From the NCBI GenBank assembly GCA_023247835.1, contig JAHFFU010000059.1, positions 1 through 6,726 on the forward strand: a stretch of 6,726 bases of DNA, written 5' to 3'. The notes below the pieces were generated by a model. The model saw only the letters and a list, made by a program, of their open reading frames with translations, was not told the DNA's origin and did no database searches. Positions 1-5,687 of the stretch are shown here, piece by piece. The stretch comes from Candidatus Bathyarchaeota archaeon. Lineage in GTDB: Archaea > Thermoproteota > Bathyarchaeia > 40CM-2-53-6 > FEN-987. The first letter of the stretch is position 1; each line of letters starts with the position of its first letter. A program made the position numbers and the translations under genes.

Positions 1-597
1 TGAGGGTGGGAGTTTGTAGATGCCTTCGATGAGGGTACCGTTTCCCGGGATGTAGCCGAGGTTTAGGACGCTGTAAAGGGACTCTAGGTTCACGGCCCTG
101 CTGAAAGGGGCTTGCAGAATTGCTTTGATCTCTGACGCGAAGAGTATTGCATTTTTCTGCAGAGCGTAATGAAGCGGCTTTATGCCCATTCGGTCGCGAG
201 CGAGAATTAGCTTCTTTTGCTTTGCATCCCAGAGGGCGATGGCGAACATTCCATTGAGCTTCTTGACGAAGGCCTCACCATGCTGCTCGTAGCTGTGGAC
301 TATGACCTCGGTGTCAGATTGAGTGTAGAATCGGTGCCCGTGTGCTTCCAGCTCACTGCGGAGTTGGCGGTAATTGTATATCTCTCCATTGAAGGTGACG
401 TGAACCGTTCCATCCTCATTGTGTATTGGTTGGTGGCCGCCTTCGATGTCTATGATGCTGAGTCGTGCGTTTGCCAGACCGATTTCCTTGTCAACATAAT
501 ACCCTGTGTCGTCGGGTCCCCGGTGTCGCAGGACTTCGATCATCCTTTTGAGAAGCGATTCATCGCTCAGGCCGGCAAAACCGGCTATGCCGCAGAA
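1..597 (-). CDS. asnB: Asparagine synthase (glutamine-hydrolysing), N-terminal part; cut by window edge
   Basis: Class II glutamine amidotransferase domain of an AsnB-type enzyme, which releases ammonia from glutamine to amidate aspartate in the cytoplasm. The 199 visible residues start at the catalytic cysteine region (FCGIAGF) and run through RHRGPDD, ARLSIID, FNGEIYNY, SDTEV, GMFAIALWD, LARDRMGIKPL and FASEIKAIL, all in the expected order and in one open frame. The ATP-pyrophosphatase synthase domain lies beyond the left edge, so a relative that amidates another substrate cannot be excluded. The odd point is the start. The family begins Met-Cys-Gly, but the codon before Cys (595-597) is TTC, and no ATG, GTG, TTG, CTG or ATN codon occurs in frame back to a TAG at 631-633. 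A GGAGGT site sits exactly where it should for initiation at 597, so that position is used as the start. The gene is divergent from the zinc-ribbon gene. Confidence 0.9.
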
Positions 598-604
598 GAC
601 GGAG

Positions 605-610
605 ACCTCC
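605..610 (-). promoter_or_regulatory. Shine-Dalgarno site GGAGGT of asnB
   Basis: On the minus strand GGAGGT ends seven bases before the codon at 595-597. This fixes the expected start next to the catalytic cysteine, although that codon reads TTC. Confidence 0.65.
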
Positions 611-645
611 TTTCCGAAACGAACGGTTGGCTAAAGACGCGGAGT

Positions 646-655
646 CTTATCAAAA
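646..655 (-). promoter_or_regulatory. Possible TATA box of asnB
   Basis: The minus strand reads TTTTGATAAG here. Transcription would start near 624, giving a leader of roughly 27 bases that contains the GGAGGT site. The match is weak and rests on spacing. Confidence 0.3.
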
Positions 656-701
656 CTCCATATGTCGGAAACGGATACATCCATGTACCAGAAACGGAAC
701 G

Positions 702-709
702 TTAATATA
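702..709 (+). promoter_or_regulatory. TATA box (TTAATATA) of the small zinc-ribbon gene
   Basis: TTAATATA follows a purine-rich stretch (GAAACGGAACG) that could be a TFB recognition element. Its centre is about 27 bases before the GTG at 733, as expected for a leaderless archaeal transcript. Confidence 0.45.
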
Positions 710-732
710 CACTCAAGCCGTAATGGCACCCA

Positions 733-882
733 GTGACCGAATTGAGCATGGTCTGTAAAATAATCGGGCATCGATTCCGAGATACGTTCGTGATACGCGA
801 AGATGGGGACTTTTTCGAAGTCGATGACGCTCAGTACTGCCGGCACTGCGGAACCGTGCACGCAAGCCTACGAGTTAACTAA
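733..882 (+). CDS. Small zinc-ribbon protein, 49 residues, probably leaderless
   Basis: The frame encodes 49 residues from a GTG start (44 from the ATG at 748). It reads VCKIIGHRF near the N-terminus and YCRHCGTVH near the C-terminus, so C8, C36 and C39, with H13 or H43, could hold one zinc ion. The CxxxGHxW/F plus CxxCG layout is common in very small archaeal and viral zinc proteins; nothing in the sequence gives a specific function. The GTG start is chosen because a TTAATATA box lies about 27 bases before it and no Shine-Dalgarno site is present; TTG at 742 or ATG at 748 are alternatives. The stop (880-882) overlaps the stop of the converging HMG-CoA synthase gene, so the two messages would be complementary at their 3' ends. 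No other frame in this stretch looks better: the minus-strand frame 631-861 has no recognisable family. Confidence 0.6.
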   Translation: MTELSMVCKIIGHRFRDTFVIREDGDFFEVDDAQYCRHCGTVHASLRVN

Positions 883-2447
883 CTGGCAAACACCGGCGTA
901 GGCTCTGCGGGGCGCAGGAGCGGCTTTGTCCTGAACACAGGCCTGTAGACCGGCCCGTATATTATGAGGCCAGACTTCCCCTCATCGTCTAATCGGCGGA
1001 TGAGGCTCTCAAGCTCCATTCCCGGCTGAACCTGGCTAGGGCTAGTATCAACTATCAGTACTTTACCTTCCTTCAGAATCTGGAAGTTTGACATCAAACG
1101 CTCCCTCACAGTCGGTCTCTTGACTGAAAGAACGCGTGAGTTGACTGGGAGAGTGCGCTGCTCCACAGGCCCGTTACAGTCAAATTCTAAACATCGGTCA
1201 CGGGCTGGGTAAAATACGCGTTGGCACCCGTTGCATAAGGTGTAGGTTAGGGTGTTTCCATTGTACGGTTCGATTTCCGCGATTATCCTTGGTGCTTCTA
1301 GTTTGCCCCGGACTGAGCCATGCTTGTATTTCATGAGCCTCTGATAGGCTTCTAGGCTGATGTCCCGTCTCCTATTCACGTAGTCCCTTACGGTCGGGAC
1401 TCGGTCTCTTCGTTCGAGGATCTTGTCTTCAACGTGCATCCAAGTGGCGATCGTGTACGCGCCAGAGCCGTAGGAAACAGCCAAGACATCTTCGCCAGGT
1501 TTCGCATGGTCGAGGATATCGCATGTAGCTATCAGCGTAGCCGCGGCGTACGTGTTCCCAGTGTCGAGGACTCGCAGCCACGGTTTTATTTTCTCCTCAA
1601 TGAACTGAGGCGTCAGACGTATCCTTTCCTCGAGCTCTGGGTTGTCCAGTATGGGGATTTTCTCTTGGGCTAGGGTTTTGCATGTTTTCATGGGCATGTA
1701 TCCGGATGGTTGGTGGAAAGTGATGTAATCAAAATCCATGAGGGAAATCTCGGGGTGTTTCATAAGGAGACCCTCAATGGCCCCAATCACATGCTTAATG
1801 TACGCTTCTACGGTTGTTCGGCCGAAGTGGCTTGGGAATGTGATACCATCCCTTCTCCAAAAATCAAGCGTCAAACTGGAATAAGCCGCTGTGTCAACAA
1901 TTGTTGCTACAGGGCTATCATTTCCGAGAAGGAAGGCTCCGGCACCGGCTCCACACGCGTATTCTAACGGGTCGCCGACTGGCGCCTGCGCGACGTCAGT
2001 TCCGATCGCTAAACCGTACTTGATTCTCCCGCTCAAAATTTGACTCTCAACGAAGGCTGTTGACTGCATTCCTGAATTACATGCCCCCTCGAGGTCAGCA
2101 ATGTAAACACGGTTACCAAGACCCAGGAAGGATGCGACATGCCGGGCGATCGTGCCCACGGCATATGGCTTTGACTCCGAACCAACTGCGACCGTTTCAA
2201 TTTTGCCAGGGTCGACGCCGGCCATCTCCACAGCGTTAAGGGCCGCTTCGGTAGCTATTGTTATAGAGTCCTCACTTATCCCTGCAACAGACTTGTCCCT
2301 TAGCAGCAAGCCGTTCTTTACTTTGTCGAGGAACTGGGGGAGGTCTTCGCGCTTCTTCTCTCGTTCTCGGACTATGAGCTCACTTTGGATACGCTGCAGG
2401 GGGATGTATGCGCCGTACCCTACGATTCCTATTTTTTCAGTCACCAT
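879..2447 (-). CDS. HMG-CoA synthase fused to a C-terminal DUF35 (zinc ribbon plus OB-fold) domain
   Basis: Thiolase-fold synthase joining acetyl-CoA to acetoacetyl-CoA to make HMG-CoA for the mevalonate route to archaeal lipids. Residues 5-340 carry the archaeal-type features: KIGIVGYGAYIP, the catalytic glutamate in VGSESKPYAVG (E91), the nucleophile cysteine in LEGACNSGMQ (C123), LDFWRRDG, the histidine in FHQPSGYMP (H245) and VSYGSGAY (326-330). Archaeal synthases are usually about 350 residues; this protein has 522. The extra part, from about 397, has C405, C408, C419 and C424 in a zinc ribbon with FYPARDRC, then an OB-fold-like stretch ending IIYGPVYRP, the pattern of DUF35. In archaea a separate DUF35 protein bridges this synthase and acetoacetyl-CoA thiolase; no thiolase gene is visible here. 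The ATG has GGAGGAG six bases upstream. Similar fused proteins may serve other acyl-CoA reactions, so the exact substrate is inferred. Confidence 0.88.
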   Translation of the reverse strand: MVTEKIGIVGYGAYIPLQRIQSELIVREREKKREDLPQFLDKVKNGLLLRDKSVAGISEDSITIATEAALNAVEMAGVDPGKIETVAVGSESKPYAVGTIARHVASFLGLGNRVYIADLEGACNSGMQSTAFVESQILSGRIKYGLAIGTDVAQAPVGDPLEYACGAGAGAFLLGNDSPVATIVDTAAYSSLTLDFWRRDGITFPSHFGRTTVEAYIKHVIGAIEGLLMKHPEISLMDFDYITFHQPSGYMPMKTCKTLAQEKIPILDNPELEERIRLTPQFIEEKIKPWLRVLDTGNTYAAATLIATCDILDHAKPGEDVLAVSYGSGAYTIATWMHVEDKILERRDRVPTVRDYVNRRRDISLEAYQRLMKYKHGSVRGKLEAPRIIAEIEPYNGNTLTYTLCNGCQRVFYPARDRCLEFDCNGPVEQRTLPVNSRVLSVKRPTVRERLMSNFQILKEGKVLIVDTSPSQVQPGMELESLIRRLDDEGKSGLIIYGPVYRPVFRTKPLLRPAEPTPVFAS

Positions 2448-2453
2448 AAAAGA

Positions 2454-2460
2454 CTCCTCC
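2454..2460 (-). promoter_or_regulatory. Shine-Dalgarno site GGAGGAG of the HMG-CoA synthase gene
   Basis: GGAGGAG ends six bases before the ATG at 2447 on the minus strand and settles that start. Several other genes in the window have no such site. Confidence 0.7.
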
Positions 2461-2499
2461 GCCTGCGACGGTTAAAAGTATGCTAGCCGCCTTTGCACC

Positions 2500-2508
2500 A
2501 TATTTAAG
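2500..2508 (-). promoter_or_regulatory. TATA box (CTTAAATAT) of the HMG-CoA synthase gene
   Basis: The minus strand reads CTTAAATAT. Transcription would begin near 2477 and leave a leader of about 30 bases with the GGAGGAG site. This supports a promoter separate from the SWIB-like gene upstream. Confidence 0.5.
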
Positions 2509-2555
2509 ATGGCATCACAGTCGTTCAATTGAAGTGCAACATCAAGTAAATCCTG

Positions 2556-2855
2556 CTATTGCCTGACGCCGCAAAGATCACAGAAAACAGCTTCAGCTGA
2601 AATGTCGGCGCCACAATCCCTACACTTCTTCATGCCCGCGGACACAGCGGCTGCTGGCTGAGTGGTTACGGGCGAAGGTTGGCTAATTGCGGGAGAAGGT
2701 TGGACGCGTTGAAGGTTTCTGAGGTCATTATCTTTGATGTACTTGTGGAGGCCCTTTGAGAGCTGTGAGTAGCTGACCAGTTCGCCTTCCTTTACACCAA
2801 GTATGGTCGATAACGTTTGGTCCGCAATCACAGTCTTCTTGGTAAGCCCGCTCAT
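2556..2855 (-). CDS. Small SWIB-like plus zinc-ribbon protein, 99 residues
   Basis: Two modules are joined by a low-complexity linker. Residues 5-46 (TLSTILGVKEGELVSYSQL, then GLHKYIKDNDLRN) resemble the first half of a SWIB/MDM2 domain: a Leu-Ser helix, a loop with Gly, then the K-x-x-x-YIK-x-x-x-L core. Residues 51-75 are rich in Pro, Gln, Ser and Ala. Residues 76-99 form a C4 zinc ribbon with C78, C81, C92 and C95 (KKCRDCG, FCDLCG), close to the generic archaeal and bacterial zinc-ribbon tail. SWIB domains in eukaryotes occur in chromatin complexes; the role of small archaeal versions is unknown, so a nucleic-acid or protein-binding adaptor is only inferred. The ATG has no clear Shine-Dalgarno site. 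It lies between the GOLD-like gene and the HMG-CoA synthase gene on the same strand, with gaps of 45 and 108 bases. The zinc ribbon is secure; the SWIB assignment is moderate. Confidence 0.75.
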   Translation of the reverse strand: MSGLTKKTVIADQTLSTILGVKEGELVSYSQLSKGLHKYIKDNDLRNLQRVQPSPAISQPSPVTTQPAAAVSAGMKKCRDCGADISAEAVFCDLCGVRQ

Positions 2856-2887
2856 TATGAGACCAGTAATGGTTTAGATTGGGACGC

Positions 2888-2896
2888 TATTTAGAA
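2888..2896 (-). promoter_or_regulatory. Possible TATA box (TCTAAATAG) of the SWIB-like gene
   Basis: TCTAAATAG is centred about 37 bases before the ATG at 2855, giving a leader of about ten bases. A second weak box (AATCTAAACC, 2871-2880) lies closer to the start. Confidence 0.35.
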
Positions 2897-2900
2897 TTGT

Positions 2901-3461
2901 CTACGCCCAAGGAATGGGTGGTTTTCTTACCAACCCATAAGCCAGAATGAGCGCCCCTCCAAAAAGGAGGGCCCACCCGATGTAGGGTACCCGCGGGTCG
3001 GGGACGTGGCTAAGGGTGACTTCGCTATAACTGACCGATAGAATTACGTACTTCTTGAAGAGCGAAGCCCGATTGTCGAATACAAAGTGGTACATGCCAC
3101 TATTGGCGGTTGTGAAAGTGAAATTGAACTGGCCTTGCTTCTCAGCGGAAAACAAAAAGTCCGCTTGCTGACCAGAACTCCATTTTTGATAGTTTTGCGC
3201 ATCGAAGACCATGAACCGGATGTCTCCCGATGCGTTCGTAGGCGCTTGGGTCACATCGACCGAGCCGAAGGCGGAGACACTTGCTGGTAAGCTATACGTC
3301 CTGTCCGCGATGTCACCTACAAGGAATTCGGCGTGGGGTTCCACGTCGCGCGTCTGAACGTCACGGACCTCAACCGTGACGTACTGACCCAGCATGGTAA
3401 TTAGCAGTATTCCAATAACCAGTATGCAGACTCCCGTCAAGGTCGTCTTCAGTAGGACCAT
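2901..3461 (-). CDS. Membrane-anchored protein with GOLD-like extracytoplasmic beta domain
   Basis: The 186-residue protein from the ATG has one membrane helix near the N-terminus (about 4-25, LVIGILLITML at its core), an outer domain of about 130 residues, and a second helix at about 158-178 (WALLFGGALILAYGLV), followed by a short basic tail KPPIPW. The outer domain is rich in beta-type residues and ends with FNFTFTTANSGMYHFVFDN, then KKYVILSVSYSE. This G-x-Y-x-F-x-F-D-N arrangement resembles GOLD (emp24-like) domains, which occur in archaeal surface or membrane proteins of unknown role. A longer version from a TTG at 3485 (194 residues) is possible. The ATG at 3461 is preferred because it opens just before the hydrophobic helix and a weak AT box (CGATATTG, near 3487) lies about 25 bases before it. 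It sits 166 bases after the ABC ATPase gene, so co-transcription is uncertain. No enzyme motif was found. Confidence 0.7.
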   Translation of the reverse strand: MVLLKTTLTGVCILVIGILLITMLGQYVTVEVRDVQTRDVEPHAEFLVGDIADRTYSLPASVSAFGSVDVTQAPTNASGDIRFMVFDAQNYQKWSSGQQADFLFSAEKQGQFNFTFTTANSGMYHFVFDNRASLFKKYVILSVSYSEVTLSHVPDPRVPYIGWALLFGGALILAYGLVRKPPIPWA

Positions 3462-3550
3462 TCTACAATCGCTTAGAATACCCAATATCGGACGGCGTTA
3501 TGTGGTTTGGGAGCGCTGTTGCGTTCAAGTAGGGGTACAGCCTCAAATCA

Positions 3551-3559
3551 GATTTAATT
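3551..3559 (-). promoter_or_regulatory. Possible TATA box (AATTAAATC) before the GOLD-like gene
   Basis: AATTAAATC on the minus strand lies in the gap after the ABC ATPase gene and would start a transcript near 3528, before either candidate start of the membrane protein gene. It suggests an independent promoter. Confidence 0.3.
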
Positions 3560-3627
3560 GTGCGTGTTTTTTGCGACAAGTGCCCGCGTTGAAGAAGACT
3601 CCTCAATTGCGTGGATTCTACGCCCTT

Positions 3628-4524
3628 TCACGCTAACTTCTGTCGGGAACGTGGGGGTGACACTGCGTTTGTTGTTTCGGACTGTTTCGCAGAGGTCTCT
3701 TTCCCTGGCGCCTCGATGTCGTGTAAGGATGAAAGTTCCCTGATTCCTTTCAACTTGTGTCGGATTAGCGTATTCTCCAGCTCTTCCTTGAGCAAGTGCA
3801 GGATGTCACGGTGCATGTGAACGAATAAGGAATGCGTCCGGTCCCGTGGCCGCTCAAGCGAGACTGGGAAAATCTTCTTCACTTTTGCTGGGCGGGAGGA
3901 TAATACGACTACCTTGTCCGCCAATTCGATGGCTTCGGAAAGGTTGTGTGTGACAAGAACGAAAGTTTTCCCGGTTTGCTTGTGCAGGTCGCCGACTTCT
4001 TCGCGCAGGACTTCAGAGGTTACTTCATCGATGGCGCTGAACGCTTCGTCCATCAGTACGACTTCTGGTTCCACGGCCAGCGCACGCGCAATGCCTACTC
4101 TCTGTTTCATTCCGCCAGACAACTGCTTCGGGTACATGTGTTCGTATCCCCCGAGGCCAACCATCTCTAGGTATTCTCTTGAAAGAGCGCGGCGTTCTGG
4201 CTTCGGTGTTTTGCGCATCTCCAATCCGTACTCTACATTCTCCAGCGCCGTCCTCCATGGGAAGAGGCCGAAGGCTTGAAACACCATGCTGATCTTATCA
4301 TGCGGGCCTCGAACTGGGCCACCCTGAAAACGTACTTCTCCTGAGCTCGGGGCGTCCAGACCAGCCATGATCTTGAGCAACGTGGACTTACCGCAACCGC
4401 TTGGGCCTACTATGGAGACGAATTCCCCGCGGTCGATTCCGAAGCTGACCTCATGCAGCGCATGCAACCTTTCCTCTGCTTGGTAAAACTTGCTCACATT
4501 CTCTAGCTCGACATGTGGCTCCAT
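3628..4524 (-). CDS. ABC transporter ATPase, nitrate/sulfonate/taurine family
   Basis: Nucleotide-binding subunit of an importer, acting on the inner face of the membrane with the permease encoded just upstream. From the ATG (298 residues) the motifs are complete: Walker A GPSGCGKST (40-48), Q-loop Q83 in VFQAFGLFPW, signature LSGGMKQR (135-142), Walker B VVLMDE (155-160), and switch histidine H193 in VTHN. GLFPWRTALENV is typical of the SsuB/TauB/NrtD group. Walker B continues AFSAID where the group usually has PFSALD, a small deviation. The last 40 or so residues, polar and rich in Ser, Thr and Lys, extend beyond the usual 250-270 residues. The ATG at 4524 is chosen because it overlaps the permease stop as TGATG, with AGGAAG eight bases before it; a GTG at 4533 would add three residues but lacks a properly spaced site. 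The substrate cannot be read from the ATPase. Confidence 0.93.
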   Translation of the reverse strand: MEPHVELENVSKFYQAEERLHALHEVSFGIDRGEFVSIVGPSGCGKSTLLKIMAGLDAPSSGEVRFQGGPVRGPHDKISMVFQAFGLFPWRTALENVEYGLEMRKTPKPERRALSREYLEMVGLGGYEHMYPKQLSGGMKQRVGIARALAVEPEVVLMDEAFSAIDEVTSEVLREEVGDLHKQTGKTFVLVTHNLSEAIELADKVVVLSSRPAKVKKIFPVSLERPRDRTHSLFVHMHRDILHLLKEELENTLIRHKLKGIRELSSLHDIEAPGKETSAKQSETTNAVSPPRSRQKLA

Positions 4525-5360
4525 CAAGCCCACTTCCTAGCCCAAGATTCCAGCGTCCCAAAGAACACCCTGTCAACGACGACCGCGACTATGCCTATTG
4601 CGAAAATTGCAGCGAAACCACTCTCAAGCGAACCGGCGCTCACGTTTCCTTGAATGAAGCTTCCGATGCCCGCGACTCTGGTCGCAATTTCAATTGCGAT
4701 TATGATTTCCCAAAGGAATTCGTATGCGAGCCTCAGGCCGCTGAACATGTGAGGCGATATGGCTGGTAGAACCATTTTTGTGAAGGTCGATAGCCGATCT
4801 GACCTGAAGATTGATGTAACATCGAACAATTCCCGAGGGATGCTTTTGGTTCCCTGCCGGACTGTGAAGTATATCGGGAAGAATCCGACCACAGAGGCCA
4901 TTATGATCGCAGCGATGTTTCCCGCGCCAAACCAGAGTACTAGAAGCGGCAAAAAGGATAGGTCGGGAAGTGCCCCGAAGAGCATTACGAGCGGCGTGAG
5001 CGTCAGGTCGAACCTGTTCTTGCAACCGGCGGCAAATGCTATCGGTAACGCCACAGAGAAGGCTATCGCCAGGCCAAGGCTTAAGTTGAGAAAGCTGTAC
5101 GCGATGCGGAGCAGGAAAGCTGGATCCCGAAGGGACGAGAACAGTGTTACCAGAACACCTGATAGGGTTGGGAGATTCGAGCTAGGGACTAAGCTGAATC
5201 GGGTAACTACCTCCCATGTTGCGAACCCTAAGGCAAGGGGAATTAACCATAGGTGATTCGTGAGTCTGTTTTCAGAGAGAACTCTATTGGTCAACGACAG
5301 TGTGAGAGCTTTCTGGTTTTCGACAGACACTTCCCCGAGACTCCAGAGGGCAATAAACAA
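4524..5360 (-). CDS. ABC transporter permease, nitrate/sulfonate/taurine family
   Basis: Binding-protein-dependent membrane subunit of the SsuC/TauC type, first gene of the two-gene importer operon. Hydrophobic segments lie at about 37-56, 84-112, 120-143, 147-167, 208-226 and 247-266, giving the six helices usual for this group. The cytoplasmic EAA loop, which docks on the ATPase, is at about 177-210 (ELFDVTSIFRSDR, then VLPAISPHMFSGLR); the usual glycine in its middle is replaced in SIFRSD. Length (278) is normal. The first codon is TTG. It is favoured because a box CTTAATTTG is centred 25 bases upstream, as for a leaderless message; a GTG at 5330 (268 residues) is the alternative and would leave the helices intact. 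No substrate-binding protein gene is next to the pair, so it must be elsewhere or be shared. Confidence 0.9.
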   Translation of the reverse strand: MFIALWSLGEVSVENQKALTLSLTNRVLSENRLTNHLWLIPLALGFATWEVVTRFSLVPSSNLPTLSGVLVTLFSSLRDPAFLLRIAYSFLNLSLGLAIAFSVALPIAFAAGCKNRFDLTLTPLVMLFGALPDLSFLPLLVLWFGAGNIAAIIMASVVGFFPIYFTVRQGTKSIPRELFDVTSIFRSDRLSTFTKMVLPAISPHMFSGLRLAYEFLWEIIIAIEIATRVAGIGSFIQGNVSAGSLESGFAAIFAIGIVAVVVDRVFFGTLESWARKWA

Positions 5361-5380
5361 CTTGATGTCATGCTGCCTGT

Positions 5381-5389
5381 CAAATTAAG
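5381..5389 (-). promoter_or_regulatory. TATA box (CTTAATTTG) of the ABC importer operon
   Basis: CTTAATTTG on the minus strand is centred 25 bases before the TTG at 5360, so transcription would begin almost at the start codon. This is the main reason for choosing that start. Confidence 0.4.
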
Positions 5390-5599
5390 GTTCGAGCAAT
5401 TAGTTGCCGGACTTTGCGTTGAAGACGCGTCGTGGCTCGTTAATCACCGGCGCAATACAACCGTGAAACGATAATTGAAACTCCGAAATTCTGTGAGCGA
5501 TTTACAGTCAGATGTTAACAAAACTCGCGCCGGAAAAGGCTTGAAGAAATTTGAAATTACAAGGCATGAATGCGAGTTTATGGGGAAAGTGCGGGTTAA

Positions 5600-5608
5600 C
5601 TTAATAGA
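5600..5608 (+). promoter_or_regulatory. Possible TATA box (CTTAATAGA) of the nucleotidyltransferase gene
   Basis: CTTAATAGA would place the transcript start near 5630, at the foot of the hairpin, leaving a leader of about 58 bases. Confidence 0.3.
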
Positions 5609-5627
5609 GGTTAAGGGTATCTTCTGC

Positions 5628-5655
5628 GTGTGGTATGTGGAAACACAAACCACAC
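5628..5655 (+). other. Hairpin with GAAA tetraloop in the nucleotidyltransferase leader
   Basis: GTGTGGT (5628-5634) pairs with ACCACAC (5649-5655), then an A-A mismatch, then TGTG (5636-5639) pairs with CACA (5644-5647), closed by the loop GAAA (5640-5643). That is 11 Watson-Crick pairs and a GNRA-type loop on the plus strand, 32 bases before the proposed start. There is no T-run after it, so it is not a typical intrinsic terminator. It may be a structured 5' leader; function unknown. Confidence 0.5.
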
Positions 5656-5687
5656 TTCATGAAACAACAAATCTGACCTAATTCAGG

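Larger units (their letters stand above)
5361..5687. other. Intergenic region between divergent genes
   Basis: No convincing gene fills these 327 bases. A plus-strand open frame (5475-5681, 68 residues from a TTG) matches no family I know and runs through the hairpin at 5628-5655, so it is left out. The stretch holds the importer promoter at its left end, a possible plus-strand promoter at 5600-5608, and the hairpin just before the nucleotidyltransferase gene. A short weak hairpin (ACCT at 5676-5679 pairing with AGGT at 5685-5688) touches the proposed TTG start. Confidence 0.6.

Noticed and set aside
217..705. Plus-strand 162-residue open frame opposite asnB
   Set aside because: It is the antisense shadow of the asparagine synthase domain, whose conserved motifs are all on the minus strand.
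595..861. Read-through of the TAG at 631-633 (for example as pyrrolysine), joining the upstream minus-strand frame to asnB
   Set aside because: TAG ends several genes here normally (HMG-CoA synthase, SWIB-like protein, nucleotidyltransferase), the upstream frame has no family resemblance, and a long N-terminal extension would bury the catalytic cysteine.
2524..2533. Palindrome TTCAATTGAA upstream of the HMG-CoA synthase promoter as an operator
   Set aside because: A single ten-base palindrome is expected several times by chance in a window this long, and no second copy was seen.
2955..2971. CCCTCC and GGAGGG around five A's, as a terminator-like hairpin
   Set aside because: It lies inside the coding sequence for the second membrane helix (Ala-Leu-Leu-Phe-Gly-Gly codons) and is explained by those codons.
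3483..3485. TTG at 3485 as start of the GOLD-like membrane protein
   Set aside because: It would add eight residues with no clear ribosome site or well-spaced TATA box; the ATG at 3461 opens straight into the hydrophobic helix. It remains possible.
5475..5681. Plus-strand frame of 68 residues directly before the nucleotidyltransferase, in the same frame, as a possible antitoxin
   Set aside because: It has no recognisable domain and no ribosome site, starts at a TTG, and its last third is the hairpin sequence. Nothing supports it beyond being open.
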